This document shows, piece by piece, positions 1-8,355 of a stretch of DNA of 64,000 nucleotides (the stretch's first letter is position 1; each line of letters starts with the position of its first letter). The stretch comes from Caballeronia turbans (GTDB taxonomy: Bacteria; Pseudomonadota; Gammaproteobacteria; Burkholderiales; Burkholderiaceae), in assembly GCA_001544655.2 (NCBI GenBank), contig FCOD02000002.1, positions 1 to 64,000 of the forward strand. The letters are read 5' to 3'. The notes beneath the pieces are model-generated. The model was given only the letters and a program-made list of their open reading frames with translations, ran no database searches and was not told the DNA's origin. Both the position numbers and the translations under genes were made by a program.

Positions 1-75
1 CGCGATCTTCGCGAGCGAGCCGCCGAACTTGCCTACCGCCGTACGCGCGGCCGATACGATCACTACGTCAGTCAT
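1..75 (-). CDS. Acetyl-CoA C-acetyltransferase (thiolase), N-terminal 25 codons only
   Basis: The first 25 codons of a thiolase are visible, reading MTDVVIVSAARTAVGKFGGS and onward, which is the classic amino terminus of biosynthetic/degradative acetyl-CoA acetyltransferases (PhaA/AtoB/BktB type). The ATG at 73-75 is preceded by a good ribosome binding site (GAGGATAG). The catalytic Cys and His lie outside the window, so substrate range cannot be judged. It shares orientation with the P450 gene upstream but is separated from it by 936 bp, so it probably has its own promoter in that gap. Confidence 0.9.
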   Translation of the reverse strand, partial: MTDVVIVSAARTAVGKFGGSLAKIA

Positions 76-1011
76 TTTCTATCCTCGTCAAACAGCGAAA
101 ACCTGGGCGAAATTCCCGTGCGCGATGACATTCACGCGACGCGGAAACGCGTCAGTACAAATGGACGGCTGAGTTCGATCGAACCCGGGCAGATTGATGC
201 GCAGCGTCGCGTGCGGAGCCATGTCCGACCGACCGATGCATGAACGAGCGACTTTAGAGGCGTCGCGCCGCCTACGGGATGACCTCGTCCGTAAGACGAG
301 GTTTGCTCCGCAGAAAAAATCCCGAACGGGACGCGGCAAACGTGCAGCCAATTGCTGGTCCCATTTAAATGGGCCTTTAATAAAATCTCTCAGGTTAAGC
401 ACCGGCCTTCTCTTTCGCCATGCCGCAGTAAATCGCGCAAACGTGATTCACCGGCGCAAAGTTCTGCGCAGTCGTGCGGCAGGGCATATGGAAGTTATTC
501 GGTCTTGGGCGCTTGTGCGACGCACCAAATTAGTAACAATTCTAAACGCAAAATATGCGTAAAAAATTTCATATTAGTAGGTGAAAACCCTGAATCAGGT
601 AAAAAGACCCGCGCGCGATCTGCGGTGAGTTGTCGCAACGGTCGAACGCACGCTCATTAATCATCATATATGACGACGAAAATTGCGCAGGTCATATGAT
701 CATTTCGCGTATGCGCTTAAATGCTTCAAACCTCCGTGCGGCCGGTGTCCCAGCATATCGCCCTTGCAAGTGGCTTTGTCCTGGACCTGAGCGTACTGAT
801 GCAACCGTTATTCTTTATATGCGAATTAACCACTGCGTATAACCAATCCATCTTTATCAGGAACAAACACCTTCATCTAACGCTGATATATGACCGCGTG
901 ATGAAAATATGGGCAGTTAATTGATTGCGAAATTCCGCGACATAATGCCACTTGGCAGCGAACTCACTGACTTCGAGCAGACAGCCAAATCCGCCCGAAG
1001 TCCCGCAACGG
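76..1011. other. Long intergenic region, AT-rich between about 500 and 960
   Basis: No convincing gene lies here: the short open frames have no family resemblance and no good ribosome binding sites. The stretch from about 500 to 960 is visibly richer in A+T than the rest of the window. It holds a 10-bp palindrome TCATATATGA at 664-673, three copies of ATATGAC (668-674 and 888-894 on plus, 691-697 on minus), a small hairpin ACGCA-aaata-TGCGT at 546-560, and a palindrome TTCGATCGAA at 174-183 about 100 bp upstream of the thiolase start. It must contain the thiolase promoter; the rest is unexplained. Confidence 0.6.
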
Positions 1012-3342
1012 TCAAAGCGCTAAAACGAGCTTTCCGCTCTTCGCGCGCGAGCAGCACGCCATCATCCGATCGTTCGATTGCCTTTCGCCTTTCGTCAGCA
1101 CCACGTCGCGGTGATCTATTTCGCCACCGAGCACGCGCACTTCACACGATCCGCACAAACCTTCTTCGCAATCGCTCTGCACATCGACATTCGCGCGTCT
1201 GAGCGTGGTGAGCAGCGTCTGATCGGCCGGCACGGTCAGCACGAGACCCGAATCCTTCAATTCGACCTCGAACGCGCACTCGTTCCGGGGATCGAGCGTG
1301 CCCAGCTTCGATTCGAAATGCTCGATTCTGAGCGCGTCTTCGGGCCAGGACGCGCTCGCTTCGCCGAGCGCATCGAGCATGCGCGCCGGGCCGCATGCGT
1401 AGACGCGCGTGCCCTCGTCCACCGCGAGCGACGCAAAATCGTTGCGCGTGCCTTCTTCCGAGACGTACTCGTGAAGTCGTTCGCCGTGCAGCGCGCGCAT
1501 CTCGTCGAGCAACGCCATCGATGTGCGCGAGCGTCCGCTGTAATGCACCTCGTAGTCGAGGCCAAGCATGCGTGCGCGCCGCGCCATCGCGCTGATCGGC
1601 GTGATGCCGATGCCGCCCGCGATCAGCACGAGCTTTTTCGCGCGCTCGTCGAGACGGAAATGATTGCGCGGCCCGCGGATGCGCCATTGCGCGCCGCACT
1701 TCACGTTGTCGTGAACCCACGCCGAGCCGCCGCGGCTTTCCGTCTCGCGCAACACGGCGATTTCGAATGCGCCGGCATCGTCGGGATCCCCGCACAGCGA
1801 ATACTGGCGCGACAGTCCGCTCTCGCCGCAAACGACGTCGATATGCGAGCCCGCCGTCCAGCGCGGCAGAGCGCGCCCGTCCGCCGATACGAGCCGCACG
1901 CGCACGATTCGATCCGCGCACGCCTGAACTGAATCGACGATCACGGTGCGGCTCAGCGCATGCGACGACGGCTCGCCGATTCGCACGACCGCGCGCGGCT
2001 CGCGCACGGCCGGATCCGCGCGCTCGGGATTCATCGCCGGATCCCATTCGACGTAAAGATGCTCCGGCCCGCGAAACGATGTGTTCGGCACATACGTAAA
2101 GCGCTGCTCGGCGAGCCGCATGTGCGGCAGGCGGCGCGTGAGCTCGTCGAGGAAAATCTGCATCTCCATGCGCGCGAGGTTCTTGCCCATGCACTGATGC
2201 GCGCCGTAGCCGAAGGTCAACTGATCGCTGGCGTTTTCGCGGCGGATGTCGAAGAGATCGGCATCGGCGAACTGATGTTGATCGTGATTCGCCGACGACG
2301 TGACGATCAAAAGCTTCGAGCCCGCCGGAATGTCGATGCCGCCGATCTTCACGTCTTTCGTCGCGAGCCGCCGCCACGCCGCGACCGAGCCGTTATGGCG
2401 CAGGCACTCTTCGACCGCGTTCGGAATCAGGCTCGGGTCTTCGCAGATGTCGCGCCATGCCCGCGGATGTTGCAGCAGGAGCTTCAACGCATTCGCGGTG
2501 GCGTTCGCCGTCGTCTCGTGCGCGGCGACGATGCCCGCCATCATCATCGAATGCAGATACGAGTCGGTCACGACATCGGGCAGTTCCTTTTGCTTGCGAA
2601 TGCCATATTGCATCCAGCCAGGACCGGACGGGTCTTCGCGCATCTTGTCGAGCACCTTGCCCGCGTATTGCCAGAACTTGCCGACGGCGTGCGCGACCTC
2701 GACCTGCTCTTCGGGCTTCGGCCGTCCCCAGGTGTTGACCGTGTGCGCGATCGAGTAGCGGCGCAGCGTGTCCATGTCCTCCTCGGGCACGCCGAGAAAA
2801 TGCAGCGCGACGGTGAGCGGCACTTCCCACAACATCTGGTCGACGAGATCGGCGCGTCCGTCGTCGATGAAGCGGTCGACGTATTCGCGTGCGAGCGCGC
2901 GCACCATCGGTTCATGATGCGCAAGCGCTTCGGGCGTGAACGGGTCCATCAATGCACGACGGCGCGGCATGTGCGCGGGCTCGTCTTCGTTGACGAGCGT
3001 CCGGTTGAGCGCGAAGCCGTACGACGCGAGGACCGCGTTCGCTTCGGGGCCGGTCGGCGTGATCTTCTCCAGCGCGATCGACGGACTGAACGTGAGGTTG
3101 TCGCGAAAGATCGCCTTGATGTCGTCATAGCGCGTGACGACCCAGTAGCCGAGCTTCGGGCTGAAGAACACCGGCTCCTGTTCGCGTGCCCAGCGCACGT
3201 ATTCGGGCGGGTCTTGCTGATATCCGTCGCCGAAGGGATCGAACTCGGCCGCGCGCGCGCTCACGGGGCAGCCGTTCGGCGCGCGCGATTCGTCATGAAA
3301 GGGACATTGCGGCGCGGCCTGCCCGCTTGCCACATCGGTCAT
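1012..3342 (-). CDS. Self-sufficient cytochrome P450 fused to phthalate-dioxygenase-type reductase (CYP116B class)
   Basis: This is a 776-residue one-chain monooxygenase. The P450 part shows the I-helix AGIVAAHETT (about 269-278), the K-helix ExxR as ECLR (about 312-315) and the haem-ligand loop FGYGAHQCMGKNLAR with Cys near 384. The reductase part follows with a flavin-binding RQYSL motif, the nucleotide-binding GGIGITPISA, and a C-terminal plant-type 2Fe-2S cluster, CEEGLCGSC plus a distal Cys. Domain order haem-FMN-FeS and length match the P450-RhF/CYP116B family, which takes electrons from NADPH without separate partners and hydroxylates or dealkylates small aromatics. The ATG at 3342 is chosen because GGAGA sits 7 bases upstream; an ATG 33 bp earlier has no such site. 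It is the last gene of a unit behind mntH and the hydrolase-like gene. The native substrate cannot be told from sequence. Confidence 0.93.
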   Translation of the reverse strand: MTDVASGQAAPQCPFHDESRAPNGCPVSARAAEFDPFGDGYQQDPPEYVRWAREQEPVFFSPKLGYWVVTRYDDIKAIFRDNLTFSPSIALEKITPTGPEANAVLASYGFALNRTLVNEDEPAHMPRRRALMDPFTPEALAHHEPMVRALAREYVDRFIDDGRADLVDQMLWEVPLTVALHFLGVPEEDMDTLRRYSIAHTVNTWGRPKPEEQVEVAHAVGKFWQYAGKVLDKMREDPSGPGWMQYGIRKQKELPDVVTDSYLHSMMMAGIVAAHETTANATANALKLLLQHPRAWRDICEDPSLIPNAVEECLRHNGSVAAWRRLATKDVKIGGIDIPAGSKLLIVTSSANHDQHQFADADLFDIRRENASDQLTFGYGAHQCMGKNLARMEMQIFLDELTRRLPHMRLAEQRFTYVPNTSFRGPEHLYVEWDPAMNPERADPAVREPRAVVRIGEPSSHALSRTVIVDSVQACADRIVRVRLVSADGRALPRWTAGSHIDVVCGESGLSRQYSLCGDPDDAGAFEIAVLRETESRGGSAWVHDNVKCGAQWRIRGPRNHFRLDERAKKLVLIAGGIGITPISAMARRARMLGLDYEVHYSGRSRTSMALLDEMRALHGERLHEYVSEEGTRNDFASLAVDEGTRVYACGPARMLDALGEASASWPEDALRIEHFESKLGTLDPRNECAFEVELKDSGLVLTVPADQTLLTTLRRANVDVQSDCEEGLCGSCEVRVLGGEIDHRDVVLTKGERQSNDRMMACCSRAKSGKLVLAL

Positions 3343-3415
3343 GCTCGTCTCCAGAGGTTCTTTTAGTGTGGCCATGGTAATGCAACGGTCGCCCGCGCTT
3401 CCAGCGCGAGCAGCT

Positions 3416-4579
3416 TCAGATGGGCTTGCCTTCGCTCGATGACCAGTTCGGCATCAACTCGTTGCTCGCCAGGGTTTCGTCGATGAGCTTCTTCGCGGCC
3501 TGCCGTCCCACGATGGGCAGTCCGTCCGGATCGAGCACGCCGATCTGCACCAGGACCGACGCCTGATCCCAGTAGATATGCTCGTTGTAGAGCTTATCGC
3601 CGCGAAAGCGGATCACGGCGAGCATCGGCACTTCGAAGTACTGTCCCGTCGGCGCGAGCCCGGGCAGCAGCCAGTCGATTTCGCGGTCGTGGGTCGCGCA
3701 AAACACGAACTCGTCGACGACGCGATCCGCGCCGATCGTGCGCGACACCGGAATCAGCTTCGTATCCGCCGGGTTCGAATCGACGAAGTGATACTTGTAG
3801 AAGCGCTTCAACTGATCGTGACCAACGCCGCCCGTCATCGTCGGCACATGGTTCACGTAGGGTTGCGCGACCATCGTCGGCATGACGGCGTCGACGTCGC
3901 GCGTGCCGAATTCGAAGTAGCAGTGCTGTTCCCACAAGTGATTCAGATCGAAGAACGGGCCGAGCGCCTTGCGCAGCATCGAGAGCGTGCGCGAGTAAGC
4001 CATCAGCGCGGCAGGCTTGTCGTAATGCCGGTTGCCGGGAACGATGAAGCCCGCCGACGCGCCCGGATAGGCGTATCGCTCGATGTGCGGCTTGCCCGCG
4101 AGCGCCGCCTCGACTTCGCGCGGATCGTGCGTGCCGTGTTCGGGAAAGTGGAAGACCATCGGGCAGCGGATCGTCGGGACATCGGCGAGGCAGGCGGCGA
4201 AATCGTCGGCGTAGTAGCAGGCGGCGCAATCGACGTCGGCCTGCGCGGCGATGCGCGTCGCGAACCGCCCGCCGCGTCCGAAACCGACCACGCCGACCTT
4301 GCCCGCATGCTGCGGCAACGCACGAAGGCCATCGACTAGCGCCGCGAAGTTTTCCGCCGCGATGCCGCCGGGCCTCGGATCGTGCTCGGGAAGTTGCGGC
4401 GCGAGCACGACGTAACCTTCTTCCGCGTATAGATCGGCCGTGTGCCTGACGAAATCGTCGAGGCCGTCCGCGTCGTGAAGCAGCACGATGCCCGGCCCCG
4501 AACCCTTCGCGGGCTGCGTCACGTAGGCGGGAATGACCGTGCCGTCGCGAAGGGTGATGTCGATGAACGCGCCGCTCAT
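3416..4579 (-). CDS. Dienelactone-hydrolase-like / SnoaL-like fusion protein, nucleophile apparently lost
   Basis: The 387-residue product has two parts. Residues 1 to about 205 follow the dienelactone hydrolase alpha/beta fold (GPGIVLLHDADGL, then GYVVLAPQLPEHDPRPGG). Residues about 208-387 resemble an NTF2/SnoaL-type domain (NHLWEQHCYFEFGTRDVDAV, then WDQASVLVQIGVLD). In active family members the nucleophile elbow is G-x-C-x-G-G and the catalytic His lies in YPGAGHAF-like sequence. Here the elbow reads GFGRGG (Gly at about 101 in place of Cys) and the His region reads YPGASAGF (Ala at about 176), while the Asp in THD is kept. The chain therefore looks catalytically dead as a hydrolase unless another residue substitutes; activity, if any, may lie in the SnoaL domain. 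The start has a strong AAGGAGA site. It lies 50 bp after mntH and 40 bp before the P450 gene, implying one transcript. Confidence 0.85.
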   Translation of the reverse strand: MSGAFIDITLRDGTVIPAYVTQPAKGSGPGIVLLHDADGLDDFVRHTADLYAEEGYVVLAPQLPEHDPRPGGIAAENFAALVDGLRALPQHAGKVGVVGFGRGGRFATRIAAQADVDCAACYYADDFAACLADVPTIRCPMVFHFPEHGTHDPREVEAALAGKPHIERYAYPGASAGFIVPGNRHYDKPAALMAYSRTLSMLRKALGPFFDLNHLWEQHCYFEFGTRDVDAVMPTMVAQPYVNHVPTMTGGVGHDQLKRFYKYHFVDSNPADTKLIPVSRTIGADRVVDEFVFCATHDREIDWLLPGLAPTGQYFEVPMLAVIRFRGDKLYNEHIYWDQASVLVQIGVLDPDGLPIVGRQAAKKLIDETLASNELMPNWSSSEGKPI

Positions 4580-4629
4580 TGTCCGTGTCTCCTTATATGT
4601 AGCAGTATTTTTTTGCGCGCGAAGCGCGG

Positions 4630-5973
4630 TTACGACAGCAGCGTGTCGGCGAGCAGCTTGATGTTGAGCACGACGATCACGCCCGCGACCAGCCACGCCA
4701 GCCCACTCGTCCAGCGCGACACGGCGAAGACGCCCATCTTGCGGCGGTCGGACACGAAGCGCACCAGCGGGATCACGGCGAACGGCAGTTGCATCGACAG
4801 AATCACCTGGCTCAGCACCAGCAACTGGCCCGTGCCCTTTTCGCCATAGATCGCCGTGACGACGATCACGGGAACGATGGCGATGCCGCGCGTGATGAGA
4901 CGCCGCGCCCAGTTCGGGATGCGCAAGCGCAAAAAGCCTTCCATCACGATCTGGCCGGCGAGCGTCGCGGTGACGGTCGAGTTGAGTCCCGATGCGAGCA
5001 ACGCGACCGCGAAGAGCGTCGATGCGATGCTCATGCCCAAGAGCGGCGACAGCAAGCGGAACGCGTCGCCGATTTCCGCGACCTCGTCGTGACCGCTCGC
5101 ATGGAACACGGCGGCGGCGACGATCAGGATCGCAGCGTTGATGAAAAGTGCGAGCGTCAGCGCGATGGTGCTGTCGATGGTCGCCCAACGAATTGCGGCG
5201 CGCCGGGCCGGGACCGATTTGCCGTACGCGCGCGTCTGCACGATCGACGAATGCAGGTACAGGTTGTGGGGCATGACCGTCGCGCCGAGTATGCCGATCG
5301 CCACATAAAGCATTTCGCGATCGGCGACGATACGCGGCGAAGGGATGAAACCGCGCAGGACATCGGCGAACGGCGGCGCGGCGGCGGCGATCTGCAACGC
5401 GAAGCAGCTCGCGATCACGACGAGCAGCGCAATGACGAACGCTTCCAGCAGGCGAAAGCCTTTGTTGATCAGCAGCAAGAGAAGAAAGGCGTCGAGCGCG
5501 GTCAGGAGCGCGCCCGCGATCAGCGGGATACCGAAGAGCAGTTGTAGCGCGATGGCGGTGCCGATCACCTCGGCCAGATCGCATGCGACGATCGCCGCTT
5601 CGCACGCGAGCCACAGCGTGACATTCACCGGCTTCGAATAGTGATCGCGGCACGCTTGCGCGAGATCGCGTCCGGTCGCAATACCCAGTCGGACCGCGAG
5701 CGCCTGCAGCAGAATGGCCATCAGGTTCGACAGCAGAATGACGGTGAGGAGCGTGTAGCCGAAGCGCGAGCCACCGGTGATGTCGGTCGCCCAGTTGCCC
5801 GGGTCCATGTACCCGACGGAAATCATGTACCCCGGGCCGGCGAAGGCGAGGAAGCGGCGGATCCATCTTCCGCCGACCGGCACATGAACTGACGCGTACA
5901 CCTCCGGCAGGCTCGGGCGGAACGCGTCGTCCTGCTCGGGCGGTTTAGAGGTGGGGCGTACAGGATCAAGCAT
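4630..5973 (-). CDS. mntH: NRAMP-family divalent metal (Mn2+/Fe2+) transporter MntH
   Basis: A 447-residue polytopic inner-membrane protein of the NRAMP family, which imports Mn2+ or Fe2+ with protons. The TM1 metal-binding motif [12 protein letters not shown] and the TM6 motif MPHN ([14 protein letters not shown]) are both present, along with about eleven hydrophobic segments. The ATG at 5973 is preferred over one at 6087 because it has a GGGAGAGA ribosome binding site and matches the usual length. It is the first gene of a unit that continues into the hydrolase-like fusion and the P450; it is divergent from the tyrosine recombinase, with a 20-bp inverted repeat in the shared upstream region that may be a metal-regulator operator. 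Confidence 0.93.
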   Translation of the reverse strand: MLDPVRPTSKPPEQDDAFRPSLPEVYASVHVPVGGRWIRRFLAFAGPGYMISVGYMDPGNWATDITGGSRFGYTLLTVILLSNLMAILLQALAVRLGIATGRDLAQACRDHYSKPVNVTLWLACEAAIVACDLAEVIGTAIALQLLFGIPLIAGALLTALDAFLLLLLINKGFRLLEAFVIALLVVIASCFALQIAAAAPPFADVLRGFIPSPRIVADREMLYVAIGILGATVMPHNLYLHSSIVQTRAYGKSVPARRAAIRWATIDSTIALTLALFINAAILIVAAAVFHASGHDEVAEIGDAFRLLSPLLGMSIASTLFAVALLASGLNSTVTATLAGQIVMEGFLRLRIPNWARRLITRGIAIVPVIVVTAIYGEKGTGQLLVLSQVILSMQLPFAVIPLVRFVSDRRKMGVFAVSRWTSGLAWLVAGVIVVLNIKLLADTLLS

Positions 5974-6094
5974 CGGCTCGTCTCTCCCGCGGATACCCGC
6001 TTTGGATGTCCTGAAAATATGCGCCGCGCCCGATGAACATTCAAGCACGCGCGTCTGGTGGCACATCCGGTCGTTCGGTGAAAGCATTTTGATG

Positions 6095-6114
6095 CTGATA
6101 ATTCGACTTATCAG
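6095..6114. promoter_or_regulatory. Inverted repeat between mntH and the recombinase gene (candidate operator)
   Basis: CTGATAA and TTATCAG form perfect 7-bp arms around a 6-bp spacer, 121 bp upstream of mntH and 73 bp upstream of the recombinase. Dyad sites in front of mntH are bound by MntR, Fur or Mur in other bacteria; the match here is to the general form, not to a specific consensus. Confidence 0.4.
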
Positions 6115-6187
6115 ATGTAGCGATTTCCCTTGTCAAATTCGAAGACGGTTGATAACCTCGCGCCAACTCACTGAAAAGAAAGCATAA

Positions 6188-8182
6188 ATGGCGAGCGAAA
6201 CAGCACGCTCCGGGAAACGCCTGGCGCGCAACGCGATGGATTCCACGGCCGGTAGCGTGCGCCTGCGCGCACCGAACCGGCTCACACGCCAGCACTTCGC
6301 GCTTTATCGTGGTTATCTCGACGGCGTGTCGGAGGCGCAGTTGCACGCATCGTATGGCGATGCCAGTACTGACGTCCGCACGACGCGACGCCTGATCGAC
6401 GCCCTGCGCGACACGCTCTCGGTCCTTGCCCGTCGCGCACGCGACACGGAAGCCGCGCATTTGCTGCGGCTTCGTCCGGGCAGCATTCCGTTGTTCGAGC
6501 CCGAGCCCGCCGCTGCCGCCCCCGCGCTGGAGGACTTCCGCGAAAGGACCGACCCGGATGGCGTCTACAGCGAGTCGGAGTTGCTGGCGCTCTACGAGGA
6601 AGCCTATCCGCCGGACGCCTCCCCTGCCCTGGACCGGCGGGCCGCGCGTAATGCGCGGCTGCGGCGCCGGCAGGCAGATGCGCTCGCGCGCATGGAGGCG
6701 TCCCTGGCGCAGGATCCGCGTCCGGATCATCCCGTCGAAGGCTGGTTCGAGCCCGCAATCACCGCGCGGCTCACGGCCGCAGGGCTCATCACAATCGCCG
6801 ATGTCATCGAACTGATCGAACGGCGACGGCATCGCTGGTACACGGCCGTGCCGCGGCTTGGCCCGAAGGGCGCACAACGCGTGGTCGACTGGCTCCAGCT
6901 TCACGGTCAGGCGCTTCGGCACACGCTTTCGCCGGTTGCGCTCGTGCCGCGCCGGCAATGGCAAGCGACCGGCGCTGTTCCGGCGCATCCTCCGCAGACC
7001 GGCGAACACGGCGAAATCGTAGTTGCGCCGATCGAGGCGCTGCGCGTTCCGGCGGCGCTCGACGGGTCGAAAGGTTCGAATCGGGCAGGCCCCGGCGCGC
7101 CATTCGGCACCGATCTCCGCGCGATTTTCGCCTGGCTCGACGCCCGATCGGGCAGCGCGCACACGCGGCGTGCTTATCGGCGGGAAGCGGAGCGCTTGCT
7201 GCTGTGGGCTCTGGTGGAAAAGGGCAAGCCGCTGTCGTCGCTCGACAGCGGCGACTGCGCCGAATACATCAACGCGTTTCTGGCTGATCCGCAACCGGCG
7301 GCCCGCTGGGTCGCCGCGCACCGAGGCGAACGATGCTTCGCCGGTTGGCGGCCGTTCGCTGGTCCGCTGTCCGACCGCAGCCGGGAGACGGCTCGTTCGA
7401 TCGTGAACGCGATGTGCGAATGGCTCGTCGGCGAAGGTTATCTGGCGGTCAATCCATTCGCGGGATTTGCGCGTGTCGCGACGCCGCCCGTGTTCGAATC
7501 TGCCACGCGTTCGCTCGATGTGGCGCAGTGGAAATGCGTGCTGCAGTCGGTCGAGCGCGACGAATATTCTTTTTCGGAGCATCGCGACAGATTGGCGCTG
7601 CTCCTCGCCTACGCGACCGGACTGCGTCGCGCCGAACTTGCAGCCGCAACCACCGACGCGCTCAGCGTCGGACGCCTGGCAGGCGTGGCAGGCGCGGTCT
7701 GGCGTCTGTCCGTCGATCCGGGCCGCGGCGCGCCGCGCACCGTACTTTTGCCGCCCATCGTCGTCGAGATATTGAGGGAAAATCTCGCCATGCGCGGCTT
7801 GCAGGATCCGCTGGATCCGCTGGATTGCGCCGAGGGGACGCCGATCATCGCTCAGGCGCGTGGCGGACAACCGCTCACCCCCGATGGCATCGGGAAGATA
7901 TTCAAAAGCATCTTTTCGAACGCCGCTGCGTTCATGGAATCGCACGCGCCCGGCAGTGGCCGGCACTTGAAGCGCGCCAGCACGCACTGGTTGCGTCACA
8001 CGCACTCGACGCATGCGCTCGGTCATGGCGCGGAGTTAGGCGAAATCAGCGCCGGGCTCGGCCACGCCGACCTCTCTACCACCTCGCTTTATCTCAGAAA
8101 CGAAAATATCGGCCGGTTTGTCGGCGTCGAAAAGCTGATCCGCAGCGCTTCGATCGTCCCAAAATCTTCAGAGCCATCCTAA
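6188..8182 (+). CDS. Tyrosine recombinase/integrase with N-terminal DUF3701-type domain
   Basis: This 664-residue protein has the catalytic set of the tyrosine recombinases: Arg in ATGLRRAEL (about 479), the HWLRHTHSTHAL box (H-x-x-R, about 600), and the LGHADLSTTSLYL box with the tyrosine near 634. The first 240 residues form an extra domain of the kind found in large proteobacterial integrases (DUF3701, TRQHFALYRGYL through GPKGAQRVVDWL), followed by a core-binding SAM-like domain. It lies just upstream of parA on the same strand. No attachment site or phage genes are nearby, so a role in replicon maintenance such as dimer resolution is more likely than prophage integration; that role is inferred from position only. 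The ribosome binding site is weak (AAGAAAG). Confidence 0.88.
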   Translation: MASETARSGKRLARNAMDSTAGSVRLRAPNRLTRQHFALYRGYLDGVSEAQLHASYGDASTDVRTTRRLIDALRDTLSVLARRARDTEAAHLLRLRPGSIPLFEPEPAAAAPALEDFRERTDPDGVYSESELLALYEEAYPPDASPALDRRAARNARLRRRQADALARMEASLAQDPRPDHPVEGWFEPAITARLTAAGLITIADVIELIERRRHRWYTAVPRLGPKGAQRVVDWLQLHGQALRHTLSPVALVPRRQWQATGAVPAHPPQTGEHGEIVVAPIEALRVPAALDGSKGSNRAGPGAPFGTDLRAIFAWLDARSGSAHTRRAYRREAERLLLWALVEKGKPLSSLDSGDCAEYINAFLADPQPAARWVAAHRGERCFAGWRPFAGPLSDRSRETARSIVNAMCEWLVGEGYLAVNPFAGFARVATPPVFESATRSLDVAQWKCVLQSVERDEYSFSEHRDRLALLLAYATGLRRAELAAATTDALSVGRLAGVAGAVWRLSVDPGRGAPRTVLLPPIVVEILRENLAMRGLQDPLDPLDCAEGTPIIAQARGGQPLTPDGIGKIFKSIFSNAAAFMESHAPGSGRHLKRASTHWLRHTHSTHALGHGAELGEISAGLGHADLSTTSLYLRNENIGRFVGVEKLIRSASIVPKSSEPS

Positions 8183-8232
8183 TTTCGCGTTTACACGGGC
8201 GGGCAGCGTTGTAAAAATGCCCGGTGCGGTCG

Positions 8233-8258
8233 CTCAAGTACTTCAGAGTTTACTTGAG
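8233..8258. promoter_or_regulatory. Inverted repeat and GTTTA repeats upstream of parA
   Basis: CTCAAGTA (8233-8240) and TACTTGAG (8251-8258) are perfect 8-bp arms around a 10-bp spacer. The sequence GTTTAC occurs at 8189, 8248 and 8259, with GTTTAT at 8274. This is where an autoregulatory operator of a ParA with an N-terminal HTH would be expected. Confidence 0.45.
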
Positions 8259-8355
8259 GTTTACCGGTTCGCCGTTTATTCTTCGGTTTGCAGCTTGTTT
8301 TCCACCAACTGAAGAATTATTTGCTTACTCAGGCCCGCCAGTGACTGCGAACTCC

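Noticed and set aside
88-562. Small frames on both strands in the first intergenic region
   Set aside because: No ribosome binding sites, Arg-rich composition and mutual overlap.
1078-3366. Long plus-strand open frames antisense to the P450 gene (284 and 468 codons)
   Set aside because: They arise from GC-rich third positions of the real gene; composition is His/Arg/Asp-heavy with no motifs.
3416-5866. An 816-codon open frame that appears to extend the hydrolase-like protein upstream over mntH
   Set aside because: The upstream part is an Arg-rich out-of-frame reading of mntH; the start at 4579 has a clear ribosome binding site and MntH itself is a well-conserved family.
6041-8026. A 661-codon minus-strand frame antisense to the recombinase
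   Set aside because: It is a shadow of the recombinase gene, which has all catalytic motifs; no protein family in the antisense product.
6188-8182. Recombinase as sign of a prophage or integrative island
   Set aside because: No phage, conjugation or tRNA attachment features around it, and it lies in line with parA, parB and rep, so a resident replicon function is likelier.
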